Shown: positions 17,131-27,949 of the stretch, in pieces | Position numbering within the stretch: position 1 is the first letter of the stretch | Layout: each line of letters opens with the position of its first letter | Assembly (NCBI RefSeq): GCF_023736115.1 | Contig: NZ_JAKQZC010000007.1 | Span: 62,001 to 126,000 of the forward strand | Direction of reading: 5' to 3' | Origin: Salinicola avicenniae | GTDB lineage: Bacteria > Pseudomonadota > Gammaproteobacteria > Pseudomonadales > Halomonadaceae | Length of the DNA: 64,000 bases | Notes under the pieces: generated by a model | The model's database searches: none | What the model was told of the DNA's origin: nothing | What the model saw: only the letters and a program-made list of their open reading frames with translations | Program-made: the position numbers and the translations under genes

Positions 17131-17367
17131 GGAGAGGCGCCTTGATCGGGAAGGCCGTGAATCCGGCTTAACGGCCGTCCTATCGGCTAGCTTGGCGTTT
17201 TCTTTAAGGATTTTGACCGAGGCGCCGATAAGTGGTGTTGATACGTGATTGAGTGTAATTTTATGTATCAACCGGATGGCCGTTTGGATGGGCGTTGTCC
17301 TGTCGTGATGAGGCTTCCATCGGCAAATCCGGGCTCCAGACCACCGAATCAGGACAGGGAACCTCAT
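17131..17367. promoter_or_regulatory. Divergent pilB/pilA control region with an 8-bp inverted repeat
   Basis: The 237-base divergent region is AT-rich in its middle. GTTGATAC at 17237-17244 and its exact complement GTATCAAC at 17265-17272 flank a 20-base AT-rich spacer, a layout suited to a dimeric regulator. I looked for a -24/-12 sigma-54 promoter, used for pilA in Pseudomonas, and did not find one with correct GG-GC spacing. Confidence 0.45.
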
Positions 17368-17880
17368 ATGCAGCAAGCCAAACAGGGGCAGCAGGGACAT
17401 CGGCAGAGCGGCTTTACGCTGATCGAGCTGTTAATTGTTGTCGCAATCATCGGTGTTCTAGCGGCGATCGCGATTCCGCAATACCAGAACTACATTGCTC
17501 GATCTCAGGCTACCGCAGCTTACGCCACGTTACGTGGAATTGTGACCCAAGCAGAAATTGGGGTACAGCAAGGGGAGATACTTCAATTTTCCAGCGATGC
17601 CTCAGATGGAGAAGAGGCGGTAGATGGCAACTTGGGGGTTGCTAGTCAACAAGCGTACGGAGAAATCAGCGTAGAGCAGCCGGCGTCCACAACGCCTTCG
17701 TTGGTTTACAGTTTTGGAGGAGGGAGCGCGCTGAACGGAGATGGAGCGCCAACGTATTCCACTGCTTTGCAAGACGGCGGTGCGCCTTCTATTCGGCTAA
17801 CTAGGGATGAAAACGAGGGTTGGCAGTGTACCACCGAGAACATGGATTCGGATTTCGCACCGGATGGCTGCTCGGCATAA
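17368..17880 (+). CDS. pilA: Type IV major pilin precursor
   Basis: Structural pilin, 170 residues. The leader is 15 residues (ending HRQSG) before the cleavage site, followed by the canonical helix [22 protein letters not shown] with Glu5 present. The C-terminal domain ends in a disulfide loop bounded by two cysteines (CTTEN to DGCSA), as in type IVa pilins. It is divergent from pilBCD, the usual arrangement in Pseudomonas-like genomes. The mature part has visibly lower GC and more A/T-ending codons than its neighbours, which fits a diversifying or laterally exchanged pilin. A terminator follows after 10 bases. Confidence 0.95.
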   Translation: MQQAKQGQQGHRQSGFTLIELLIVVAIIGVLAAIAIPQYQNYIARSQATAAYATLRGIVTQAEIGVQQGEILQFSSDASDGEEAVDGNLGVASQQAYGEISVEQPASTTPSLVYSFGGGSALNGDGAPTYSTALQDGGAPSIRLTRDENEGWQCTTENMDSDFAPDGCSA

Positions 17881-17890
17881 GCGTCTTTTA

Positions 17891-17916
17891 AAGGCCGGCT
17901 TTCGCCGGCCTTCTTT
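17891..17916 (+). terminator. Rho-independent terminator after pilA
   Basis: Nine-bp stem AAGGCCGGC (17891-17899) with its complement at 17904-17912, loop TTTC, followed by CTTT. It ends the single-gene pilA transcript. Confidence 0.75.
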
Positions 17917-17943
17917 AAGCGTAAGCTTAAAAAAATCCGCGCT

Positions 17944-18228
17944 TCAATAAAGCGCCTTCTCCTCTCCGACCACTTCCCGTAGCACTTCGAGAAACAGCTT
18001 GTCGGCATCCGAGTGTTCCGTCGGGTCTTCCGGGATATGCACGCTGGTGGTGGCGGAGATCTCATTGGCGATGGCGGCCCACGCCTTGGGATCATTGCTG
18101 CCGTCAGAGTGCCGTTTGGCGATCTCGAGCGAGGACTCCAGAATACCCGGCTCCTGCAGCAGTTTCTTGATGAAGGCGCGCAGTTCGTGAATGATGCGCA
18201 CCTTCTGCATTTCCGATGCCGAACTCAT
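17944..18228 (-). CDS. Uncharacterised small helical protein
   Basis: Predicted 94-residue soluble protein. I do not recognise the family. It is rich in alpha-helix-forming residues (KVRIIHELRAFIKKLLQ at the N-terminus), has no signal peptide or membrane segment and no cysteine, and ends in an acidic stretch. A strong ribosome-binding site GGGAGAGAG precedes the ATG at 18228, which supports translation; the frame extends further upstream but without support. It is convergent with pilA and divergent from trkH. No function can be inferred from context. Confidence 0.6.
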   Translation of the reverse strand: MSSASEMQKVRIIHELRAFIKKLLQEPGILESSLEIAKRHSDGSNDPKAWAAIANEISATTSVHIPEDPTEHSDADKLFLEVLREVVGEEKALY

Positions 18229-18479
18229 GCTCTCTCTCCCGCGGGGATTCGTGGTCGACGGACGCAGTCTCGCGCGCCCGTGAAGGTTGTCGTTGGCGAC
18301 ACGATAGCACACCGCGCCAAGGCGTTGATGAGCTTGTCCCTCGTATCGAAGGGCGTTCTGCCCGTGTGTTCCGTTGCGGCTTTGGCTATGATCGCTTCCC
18401 GCGTGAGCCGTCAGGCAAATGGTTACCTTGCGTGGCGGGTCGGCAAATCAGGGAAGGCCGTGCGGCAGGGGAGAGAACG

Positions 18480-19931
18480 TTGCGAGACGCCAAACCGATT
18501 TTCAAGATTCTGGCTCTGCTGTTACTGGTGTTGGCGCTGTTCATGCTGCCGCCGATTGTTCTGCTGGGGATGGAGAATGACCCCGATCTGTGGGCCTTTC
18601 TGCAATCGATGGGGTTGGTCGCGCTGGTCTCGGTGACGCTGCTGATCTGGACGTGGCGTGCGCCGGTGGAGTTGAAGACTCGCCACATGTTTATCCTGAC
18701 GACGCTGAGCTGGGTGCTGATCAGTGCCTTCGCCAGCCTGCCGCTGGTGCTGGGGGCGCCGCAGCTCTCGTTCAGCGATGCGGTCTTCGAGTCGGTCTCG
18801 GCGATCACCACGACCGGTTCGACGGTGCTTTCCGGCATCGAGCACCTTTCGGATGGCCTGAAGCTTTGGCGCGGCCTGATGCAGTGGTTCGGCGGCATCG
18901 GCATTATTGTCATGGCAATCGCCATTCTGCCGTTTCTGAAAGTCGGCGGTATGCGGCTGTTTCAGACCGAATCTTCGGACTGGTCGGACAAGGTGCTGCC
19001 CCGTGCCGGTGGCATCGCCAAGGCGTCGACGATCATCTATCTCGGCTTTACTCTGGTTGCCTTCCTGAGCTATCGCTGGGCCGGCATGGGCATGCTGGAT
19101 GCCATCGTGCATGCCATGAGCTCGGTCTCCACCGGTGGTTTTGCCAACTACGATGCTTCCTTCGGCATCTATCACGACCGCCCACTGATTCTTTGGCTGG
19201 GCTGCCTGTTCATGCTCGCCGGGGCGCTGCCGTTCGTGCTCTACATTCGGCTGCTGCGCGACAGTCGCGGCGCGCTGTGGCGGGATCAGCAGGTGCGCGG
19301 CCTGCTGGTACTGCTGGCACTGGTCATCGCCGCGCTGACGCTCTATCGCACGCTGGCATTCACCGAGTCGCCTTTTGAAGCCTTGACGGAGGTCGCGTTC
19401 AACGTGATTTCGGTGGTGACCACCACCGGCTATGCCAGCGACGACTATACGCAGTGGGGGCCGCTAGCGGTCACCACCTTCTTCTTCATTACCTTCGTCG
19501 GCGGTTGTAGCGGATCGACCAGTGGCGGCATCAAGATATTCCGTTTCCAGATTGGCGTGTTGATGCTGGTCAATCAGTTGCGCTATCTGGTTCATCCCAG
19601 TGGTGTCTTTGCCCAGCGCTACAATGGTCGTCCGCTCAATGACGAGGTCGTGCGAGCGGTCATTGCCTTCTCGTTCTTCTTTTTCCTGACGGTGGCGGTG
19701 CTGTCGCTGGCGCTGGCCGCGCTCGGCCTGGACATGGTGACGGCGATCACAGGCGCCTCCACGGCGCTGACCAACGTCGGCCCCGGTCTTGGCGAGGTCA
19801 TCGGCCCGTCGGGTAATTTCGCCAGCTTGCCGGATGCCGCCAAGTGGCTGCTCTGCGTGGGCATGCTGATGGGGCGCCTGGAGATCCTGACGGTGCTGGT
19901 GCTGCTGATGCCGTTCTTCTGGCGCAAATAG
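18480..19931 (+). CDS. trkH: Trk-type potassium uptake channel protein TrkH
   Basis: Membrane subunit of the Trk K+ uptake system, important for osmotic balance in halophiles. The product is 483 residues, the same length as E. coli TrkH. Four selectivity-filter loops are visible: SAITTTGSTVL, SSVSTGGFAN, SVVTTTGYAS and TALTNVGPGLG. I use a TTG start at 18480 because GGGGAGAGAAC is placed correctly before it and the first membrane helix follows; the frame is open upstream but without coding character. The regulatory subunit TrkA is not in the window, as is common. TrkI is an alternative name in Halomonas. Confidence 0.93.
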   Translation: MRDAKPIFKILALLLLVLALFMLPPIVLLGMENDPDLWAFLQSMGLVALVSVTLLIWTWRAPVELKTRHMFILTTLSWVLISAFASLPLVLGAPQLSFSDAVFESVSAITTTGSTVLSGIEHLSDGLKLWRGLMQWFGGIGIIVMAIAILPFLKVGGMRLFQTESSDWSDKVLPRAGGIAKASTIIYLGFTLVAFLSYRWAGMGMLDAIVHAMSSVSTGGFANYDASFGIYHDRPLILWLGCLFMLAGALPFVLYIRLLRDSRGALWRDQQVRGLLVLLALVIAALTLYRTLAFTESPFEALTEVAFNVISVVTTTGYASDDYTQWGPLAVTTFFFITFVGGCSGSTSGGIKIFRFQIGVLMLVNQLRYLVHPSGVFAQRYNGRPLNDEVVRAVIAFSFFFFLTVAVLSLALAALGLDMVTAITGASTALTNVGPGLGEVIGPSGNFASLPDAAKWLLCVGMLMGRLEILTVLVLLMPFFWRK

Positions 19932-19966
19932 GATCGGTCGGATGGTTTCTGCTATGACCGCGGCCT

Positions 19967-19990
19967 GGCACGCCGACGCCGGAGCGTGCC
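19967..19990. terminator. Inverted repeat between trkH and the kinase-like gene
   Basis: GGCACGC (19967-19973) pairs with GCGTGCC (19984-19990) around a 10-base loop. It sits between convergent genes, but no T-run follows, so termination is only plausible. Confidence 0.35.
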
Positions 19991-20011
19991 TGTATCCGAG
20001 ATAGGCTGGCG

Positions 20012-20728
20012 TTACCGCCGGCGGTTCGGCCCGGCAAAACGCGACTTCAGGTACGGCAGCAGGCGCTTCTTCCACACGCGCTGCAGGGTACGGATCCACT
20101 CCGGCTTGCGACCGAGTCGCTTCTCCTCTTCGGTCAAGGCTTCGCCGGTGAGGCGCGCCTTGAACTTCAGCACGCTGGAAATATCGCTACGTCGCATGGG
20201 CTTCAGCAGAAAGCGCACCAGTCTGCCACCGGGCAGGTAGAGCGCCGAGGCGAAGTCGATCAATACCAGTCGGCCGCGATGAACGATCACGTTGGAGCCG
20301 CGAACATCGTTATGCACAATCGACGTGGCATGCAGCGATGTCAGTGCGGTCATCAGCTGAGCAAAGTAAAGCGGGTTGGCCGGATCCAGCGACTCGCTGA
20401 GCATTTCGCCCGGCACGTACTCGAGCAGCATCGCCAGCTTGCCGAGATGGCCCACCACATTGGGTGAATGCGGCCAATCGCGCAGTCGTTCCAGCATGCG
20501 CGTTTCATGGCGGATCAGCAGGCGGGCGGGCAGTGCCATCCAGGTGCCGGCGTAGCGACGGTAGTCCTTCAGCACGACCGGGGCGCCATCATGGGCCGTC
20601 AGCACGACATCGGCCTTGAGCAATCCTTCACCGCGTTGCAGCAGGATGGGGGTGTCCGGTGGTGGCGTGAGCGGAGAGTCGCCGGGCAGTGTTCGGGGAA
20701 AAGAGTCAATATCGGGTAGAGAGCCCAT
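20012..20728 (-). CDS. Kinase-fold protein related to InaA/RIO-type lipopolysaccharide kinases
   Basis: A 238-residue protein with a minimal protein-kinase fold. Seen: a Lys in the N-lobe (VVLKDYRR), catalytic-loop motif HNDVRGSNVIV (His-x-Asp with downstream Asn), and LIDFASAL as the metal-binding DFG equivalent. A basic tail (RVWKKRLLPYLKSRF and RRR at the end) suggests membrane or polyanion contact. Such proteins phosphorylate sugars of lipopolysaccharide core or other small targets; the true substrate is unknown. It is convergent with trkH. An 18-bp operator-like inverted repeat lies 52 bases upstream. Confidence 0.75.
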   Translation of the reverse strand: MGSLPDIDSFPRTLPGDSPLTPPPDTPILLQRGEGLLKADVVLTAHDGAPVVLKDYRRYAGTWMALPARLLIRHETRMLERLRDWPHSPNVVGHLGKLAMLLEYVPGEMLSESLDPANPLYFAQLMTALTSLHATSIVHNDVRGSNVIVHRGRLVLIDFASALYLPGGRLVRFLLKPMRRSDISSVLKFKARLTGEALTEEEKRLGRKPEWIRTLQRVWKKRLLPYLKSRFAGPNRRR

Positions 20729-21003
20729 GAGACTGGCCTGAAACGTTAAACAAGCTAATTAGACGGCTAAACTTAATGTCATTGTAAGAAAACAATGTTC
20801 GCGATGCCAGGGCGGAGTGTCTAAGGAATGTCGCAGGGGTGTCGCAGGGAGGCTATTGCTGAGATGGGGGGAGGGCACGTTATCCAGTCGGGCGAGAAGG
20901 GAGGTAAGAGGGTAGCTTGGCCCTGATGGACGGGCAGATCATGCCGGCTGATGACGAAGGGTATCGCCGACCGTGGCCGGCGATACAGGTGAGACGAGAG
21001 GGT
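20729..21003 (-). promoter_or_regulatory. AT-rich region upstream of the kinase-like gene with an inverted repeat
   Basis: CATTGT (20780-20785) and ACAATG (20792-20797) form a perfect 6-6-6 inverted repeat inside an AT-rich pocket at about 20740-20800. This is the likely promoter/operator for the kinase-like gene on the minus strand. The rest of the 275-base gap shows nothing recognisable. Confidence 0.35.
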
Positions 21004-22209
21004 TCAGCTATCCGGCGAGGAGGCGCGGCCGGCGCGATTGAGAATCGGATTGGCATACTGCCGTAGCCACTGCTGGCGCAGCGGGGCAGGCACCGATGCC
21101 AGGCGTGCCTGAAACCGTTCGCGATCTTCCGGCGTGACGTCGGAGAGATCGACGAGATCCGGGGCGAGCCCGGTCTCCGCCAGTGCGAGCTGATGACTGG
21201 CAAACAGCGGGTAGGTTTCCAGTACCTGGCGATCGATCTCCGCGGCCACGTCGTCGGGCGTCGACAGGTCCGCCGTCAGTGGCGTGCCGAAGACGAGCTT
21301 GACCCGTCCCTTGTCGCCAGTGATTCCGGCCACGATCGAGCGGATATCCTCGAATTCGACTTTCTGGTAGCGGCCATCGGTCTCCTTGGCGTGAAGCTCG
21401 CGTGCCTTGTGAATATCGCACGGATCATATTCGTAGCCGATCGAGACGGGCACGATCTTGAGTTCACGCACGGCATTACCGATGTCGTTGTCGCCCTCTT
21501 CCAGGCGGCGCGCCATGCACAGCATCTTGACGATCGCGCTGTCGGTGCGGTCGATGCCGTCCTTGGCGCGGCCTTCACGCTGCGCCAGCCAGACCGAGTG
21601 GTTGTCATCGGTGATCGAGTGGCGAATATAGCCGGAGAGCGACTGATAGGCTGCCAGCATGGCGCGTTTGCCCTTGACCGAGCGCGGCACGATGAAGCTT
21701 TTGTTGAGCCGCATCAGGTCGGTCACAAAGGGTTTCTGCAGCAGGTTGTCGCCGATCGCGATGCGCACGGTGTCGTGGCCCTTGACGTGCAGGGCGTAGT
21801 TGACGAACGCCGGGTCAAGAGCGATGTCGCGATGGTTGCCGATGAACAGGTAGCCTTCGTCCTTCGACAGCTTGTCGAGTCCCTCGACGTGGAAGCCGCG
21901 GGTGGTGTTGGCGATCATGCGCGCCATGTAGTTGGCGATGCGTAGCTGGAAATCGCGAATCGTCGTCACGTTGCGCATCTCTCGCTGCAGGCGAAAGCTG
22001 GCAAGCGCCCGCGCCAGGCGTGGTGCGAAGCGGCTCATGCGCGGCAGTCGGTAGTGCGTGATCGCGCTGAGCAACTCACTGTCGTGAGCGAGCCGCGCCA
22101 GAACGGTCGCGACTTCGTCGTCGTGATAGGGGCGAATGTCGGCGAAGCGGTCGAGGTCGATGGCGGCCTCGGCGCTATTGGGTTTGTCGATGATGGCGTT
22201 CTGCGTCAT
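21004..22209 (-). CDS. 1-acyl-glycerol-3-phosphate-type acyltransferase
   Basis: A 401-residue member of the PlsC-like glycerolipid acyltransferase superfamily. The catalytic HX4D motif is visible as NHRDIALD, followed by an FIVPRS block and a WLAQREGRAKDG block that corresponds to the family's phosphate-binding FPEG-like region. There is no obvious transmembrane helix, which suggests peripheral membrane association. The donor and acceptor are unknown. Its ATG overlaps the rdgC stop (ATGA), so both come from one transcript. Confidence 0.82.
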   Translation of the reverse strand: MTQNAIIDKPNSAEAAIDLDRFADIRPYHDDEVATVLARLAHDSELLSAITHYRLPRMSRFAPRLARALASFRLQREMRNVTTIRDFQLRIANYMARMIANTTRGFHVEGLDKLSKDEGYLFIGNHRDIALDPAFVNYALHVKGHDTVRIAIGDNLLQKPFVTDLMRLNKSFIVPRSVKGKRAMLAAYQSLSGYIRHSITDDNHSVWLAQREGRAKDGIDRTDSAIVKMLCMARRLEEGDNDIGNAVRELKIVPVSIGYEYDPCDIHKARELHAKETDGRYQKVEFEDIRSIVAGITGDKGRVKLVFGTPLTADLSTPDDVAAEIDRQVLETYPLFASHQLALAETGLAPDLVDLSDVTPEDRERFQARLASVPAPLRQQWLRQYANPILNRAGRASSPDS

Positions 22210-23132
22210 GGGTTCGGGGCTGATGGGTCGGCCTCGCCGCCCAGCCAGTCGATCAATTGTTCGATAAAGGTGGCCAGGGCCTGTGACATGAGCGCGAAAT
22301 CCGTTTCCAGACGCACGACCGGGTCGTCGCCGTCTTCACTCTGGCTGGCTTCGTCCAGCAGGGCGTCGTCGAATTGCAGGGATTTGAGTGCCAGGTCGTC
22401 GTGCAGCACGGTGCGCAGCTGTCCTTCGCTGCCCAGCGCCAGCCGGCTGGCCTGGCGCCCGTTCTCCAGTAGCGACTGAATCTCCTCGCTGTCGAGATCG
22501 ACCTGGCGCGCGCGCAGCACGCCGTCGTCCTCGGCGGCACGCAGCTCGACCTGGTCGCCCAGGAGCAGGCCGTCCGGACGGCTGCTGACGTCGCTCAGCC
22601 ACTGGGTCATGCCACGAGCCGGCGGCGTCTTGGTTGCCAGTGGCGTGACCTTGAGCGAACCGAGCGTCTGGCGCAGCAGATCGAGAACTTCCTCGGCGCG
22701 TTTGCGGCTGGAAGCGTTGATGCCGATCAGCTGGCGCCGGGTGTCCCACCACAGCTCGACGCGCTGCGTCCGCGTGAAGGCCTGCGGCAGCAGCTCGTCC
22801 ATCACCTGCTCCTTGAGGAGCTGGCGCTCGCGGCGCGTCAGAGGCTGGCCCTCGGCCTGTTCGCGCGCCTCGCGACGCTCGTTGACCTCTTCGTTGACGA
22901 CGGCCGCCGGCAGCAGGCGCTCCTGGCGCAGCATCGACAGAAGACGATGTCCCTGGATTTCGTGCGCGCGTTGTTCGCTCTGGCGGCCGGCAGGGGCACT
23001 CCAGCCGACGCGCCGTGCCTCGCGAGGGGAGACGGGGCGAAACGCGAACTCTGCCAGTGCGCTCTCCAGGTTCTCCAACGAGAGAACCTCGACGTCATGG
23101 CAGCGATAAAGATGACAATGCTTGAACCACAT
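22206..23132 (-). CDS. rdgC: Recombination-associated protein RdgC
   Basis: DNA-binding ring-forming protein that modulates RecA activity. The 308-residue product (E. coli 303) starts MWFKHCHLYR and keeps the family blocks LPAAVVNEEV, LKEQVMDELLPQAFTR, the KRAEEVLDLLRQTLGSL segment and the acidic C-terminal portion ending near LIDWLGGEAD. The frame is open 53 codons further upstream, but E. coli RdgC begins at MLWFKN, so the ATG at 23132 is used. The gene upstream is divergent. Confidence 0.94.
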   Translation of the reverse strand: MWFKHCHLYRCHDVEVLSLENLESALAEFAFRPVSPREARRVGWSAPAGRQSEQRAHEIQGHRLLSMLRQERLLPAAVVNEEVNERREAREQAEGQPLTRRERQLLKEQVMDELLPQAFTRTQRVELWWDTRRQLIGINASSRKRAEEVLDLLRQTLGSLKVTPLATKTPPARGMTQWLSDVSSRPDGLLLGDQVELRAAEDDGVLRARQVDLDSEEIQSLLENGRQASRLALGSEGQLRTVLHDDLALKSLQFDDALLDEASQSEDGDDPVVRLETDFALMSQALATFIEQLIDWLGGEADPSAPNP

Positions 23133-23304
23133 ACGCCCGTTCCGTTTGAAAGGACGCACATTATGGCGAAACGGCCTTGCCGTTACCACCGAGGTCGACT
23201 TTCGGAAGCTGTCGCGTTGTTTCAAACGGGCGTATGGTTTAGCAGTGGTCGCCGCGCGACGGGCAGCGCCGGCGGGCGTGGGATACGACAACAGGAGTCA
23301 GAGC

Positions 23305-23736
23305 ATGGATTCTCGCATCACGGTCACTCAGGTTCGCGTACGGGGCTTTCACCTCGACGGTTATGGGCATGTCAATCACGCGCGGTATCTGGAGTTTCTG
23401 GAAGAGGGGCGCTGGGCCTTCGTCGATAATCATCCTGACTTCGCAGCGTCTCTGGCGGCCGGCGTCGCGCTGGTGGCAGTCAACCTCAATATCGACTACC
23501 GCCGAGCGGCAGTGATGAGCGACGATCTTCAGGTCGAAACCTGGCTGTCGCATCTCGGGGGGCGCAGCGGTCGCGTCGGTCATCGTATCGTGCACGGCGC
23601 CACCGGCGAGGTCGTGGTCGCGGCAACGTTGACTTTCGTGCTGCTCGATCAGGCCAACGGTCGCCCCATTCCGATGGAGGGTTTGTGGCACGAGCGCCTG
23701 TCACCGCTGCTGGTGACCCCGCCGCCCTCTGCCTAG
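23305..23736 (+). CDS. Acyl-CoA thioesterase, 4HBT hot-dog fold
   Basis: A 143-residue hot-dog-fold thioesterase of the YbgC/FadM group. The active-site region YGHVNHARYLEFLEEGRWAF is present with the conserved catalytic Asp replaced in the usual Asp position by DGYGHVNH, and VALVAVNLNIDYRRAAVMSD matches the central hot-dog helix-strand. AGGAG eight bases before the ATG supports the start. It probably hydrolyses medium or long acyl-CoA. It stands alone between rdgC (divergent) and gyrA. Confidence 0.85.
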   Translation: MDSRITVTQVRVRGFHLDGYGHVNHARYLEFLEEGRWAFVDNHPDFAASLAAGVALVAVNLNIDYRRAAVMSDDLQVETWLSHLGGRSGRVGHRIVHGATGEVVVAATLTFVLLDQANGRPIPMEGLWHERLSPLLVTPPPSA

Positions 23737-23759
23737 AAAACCCTTTCGAGGCGCGTCAA

Positions 23760-23789
23760 TGCCTGCCTTTGGAAGTCCTGAAATGGTAT
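23760..23789 (+). promoter_or_regulatory. Sigma-70 promoter for gyrA
   Basis: TTGCCT (23760-23765), 18-base spacer, then TATGAT (23784-23789) with an extended TG at 23781-23782. It lies 109 bases before the gyrA ATG. Confidence 0.55.
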
Positions 23790-23897
23790 GATCCGAGGAT
23801 TGCGCGGCTGCAACAGGCAGTCGCGGTGTCGGGGCTTCATTAACGCTGCCACGGTCGCCGGACGATCGTGGCAGCGGCGCAAAGGATTTGACGACCC

Positions 23898-26624
<2,727 letters not shown>

Positions 26625-26778
26625 GCGTCGGCGTACCGGGGTGCCGGTCTATGAGAGAGGCCGGCCTACGCTGAAGATGAAAGACGCGCTGACGCAGCGG
26701 GACCGGTTTGGTCGGTGCCTCTGCGATCGGCGCGGTTTTGACAAGTTCTAACGAGAGAAGTCCACAGGAATCCTGGTC

Positions 26779-27876
26779 ATGACACGTCTGCACAATTTCT
26801 GTGCTGGTCCGGCGGCAATGCCGGCCGCTGTTCTGGAACGCGCTCGCGAGGAGCTCCTCGACTATCAGGGGCAGGGGCTTTCGGTGATGGAGATGAGTCA
26901 CCGCAGCCCGACCTTCGAGGCGATTGCGGCCCGCGCCGAGCAGGACCTGCGTGATCTGCTGGCGATTCCGGACAACTACCGGGTGCTGTTCATGCAGGGC
27001 GGTGCCACCATGCAGTTCGCCTGTGTGCCGCTGAACCTGCTCGGCGGCGGTGGCACGCCCAACTATCTGGATACCGGGATCTGGTCGACCAAGGCGATCA
27101 AGGAAGCCAGCCATCTGGGCGGGGCGCATGTTGCCGGCTCGAGCCGGGAAGCCGGTTACGCCCAGGTGCCGCGCCCGGATGAGCTCGCGCTCTCCGGCGA
27201 CGCGGCCTATCTGCACTACTGCCATAACGAGACCATTGGTGGCCTCGCCTATGACTACGTGCCCGAGGCCCGTTCGGCGCAGGGCGACATTCCGCTGGTC
27301 TGCGACATGTCCTCGTCGATCCTGTCGACGCCGATCGATGTCAGCCAGTATGGCGTGATCTATGCCGGTGCCCAGAAGAATATCGGGCCGGCTGGGATCA
27401 CCGTGGTCATCGTGCGCGAAGACCTGCTCGAACGTGCGATGCCGCACACGCCGTCTCTGCTCGGCTGGAAGGTCTACGCGGACAATGCCTCGATGATCAA
27501 CACACCGCCGACCTACGCCTGGTACCTCGCGGGGCTGGTGTTCCAGTGGCTCAAGCAGGATATCGGCGGTCTGGCCGAGATGGAGGCGATCAATCGGCGC
27601 AAGAGCGAGTCGCTCTACGCCGCGATCGATGCGAGCGATTTTTATGCCAACCCGATCATGCCGGCCAACCGCTCGATCATGAACGTGCCGTTCACGCTGG
27701 CCGATGAGTCACTCAATGCCACCTTCCTCGAAGAGGCCGAGTCGGCGGGGTTGCTCAACTTGAAAGGGCATCGCAGCGTGGGGGGCATGCGGGCAAGCCT
27801 CTATAACGCGGTCAGCGAGGCCGACGTTCGCGCGCTGATCACTTTCATGCAGGATTTCGAGCGTCGACGCGGTTGA
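26779..27876 (+). CDS. serC: Phosphoserine aminotransferase
   Basis: PLP enzyme of the serine pathway; it also makes 4-phosphohydroxy-threonine for vitamin B6. The 365-residue product shows NFCAGPAAMP at the N-terminus, FMQGGATMQF, and the PLP-binding lysine in YAGAQKNIGPAG. It is the first gene of the serC-pheA-tyrA/aroA-cmk-rpsA run, an order shared with Pseudomonas, where hisC lies between pheA and tyrA/aroA; hisC is absent here. Confidence 0.97.
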   Translation: MTRLHNFCAGPAAMPAAVLERAREELLDYQGQGLSVMEMSHRSPTFEAIAARAEQDLRDLLAIPDNYRVLFMQGGATMQFACVPLNLLGGGGTPNYLDTGIWSTKAIKEASHLGGAHVAGSSREAGYAQVPRPDELALSGDAAYLHYCHNETIGGLAYDYVPEARSAQGDIPLVCDMSSSILSTPIDVSQYGVIYAGAQKNIGPAGITVVIVREDLLERAMPHTPSLLGWKVYADNASMINTPPTYAWYLAGLVFQWLKQDIGGLAEMEAINRRKSESLYAAIDASDFYANPIMPANRSIMNVPFTLADESLNATFLEEAESAGLLNLKGHRSVGGMRASLYNAVSEADVRALITFMQDFERRRG

Positions 27877-27949
27877 GCGCGGCGGCACCGACGACAGACA
27901 GCAAGGCTCCGGATCGGCATCGGCGATGCGAGAGTCGCAGGAAACACTC

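Noticed and set aside
17131..17367. Sigma-54 promoter for pilA
   Set aside because: Several TGG and GC dinucleotides exist, but none has the GG-N10-GC spacing with a TTGC-type -12 element.
17913..17935. Second terminator hairpin TTAAGC/GCTTAA with an A/T run after pilA
   Set aside because: The run of A follows the stem on the plus strand, and on the minus strand the T-run precedes the stem, so the order is wrong for termination in either direction.
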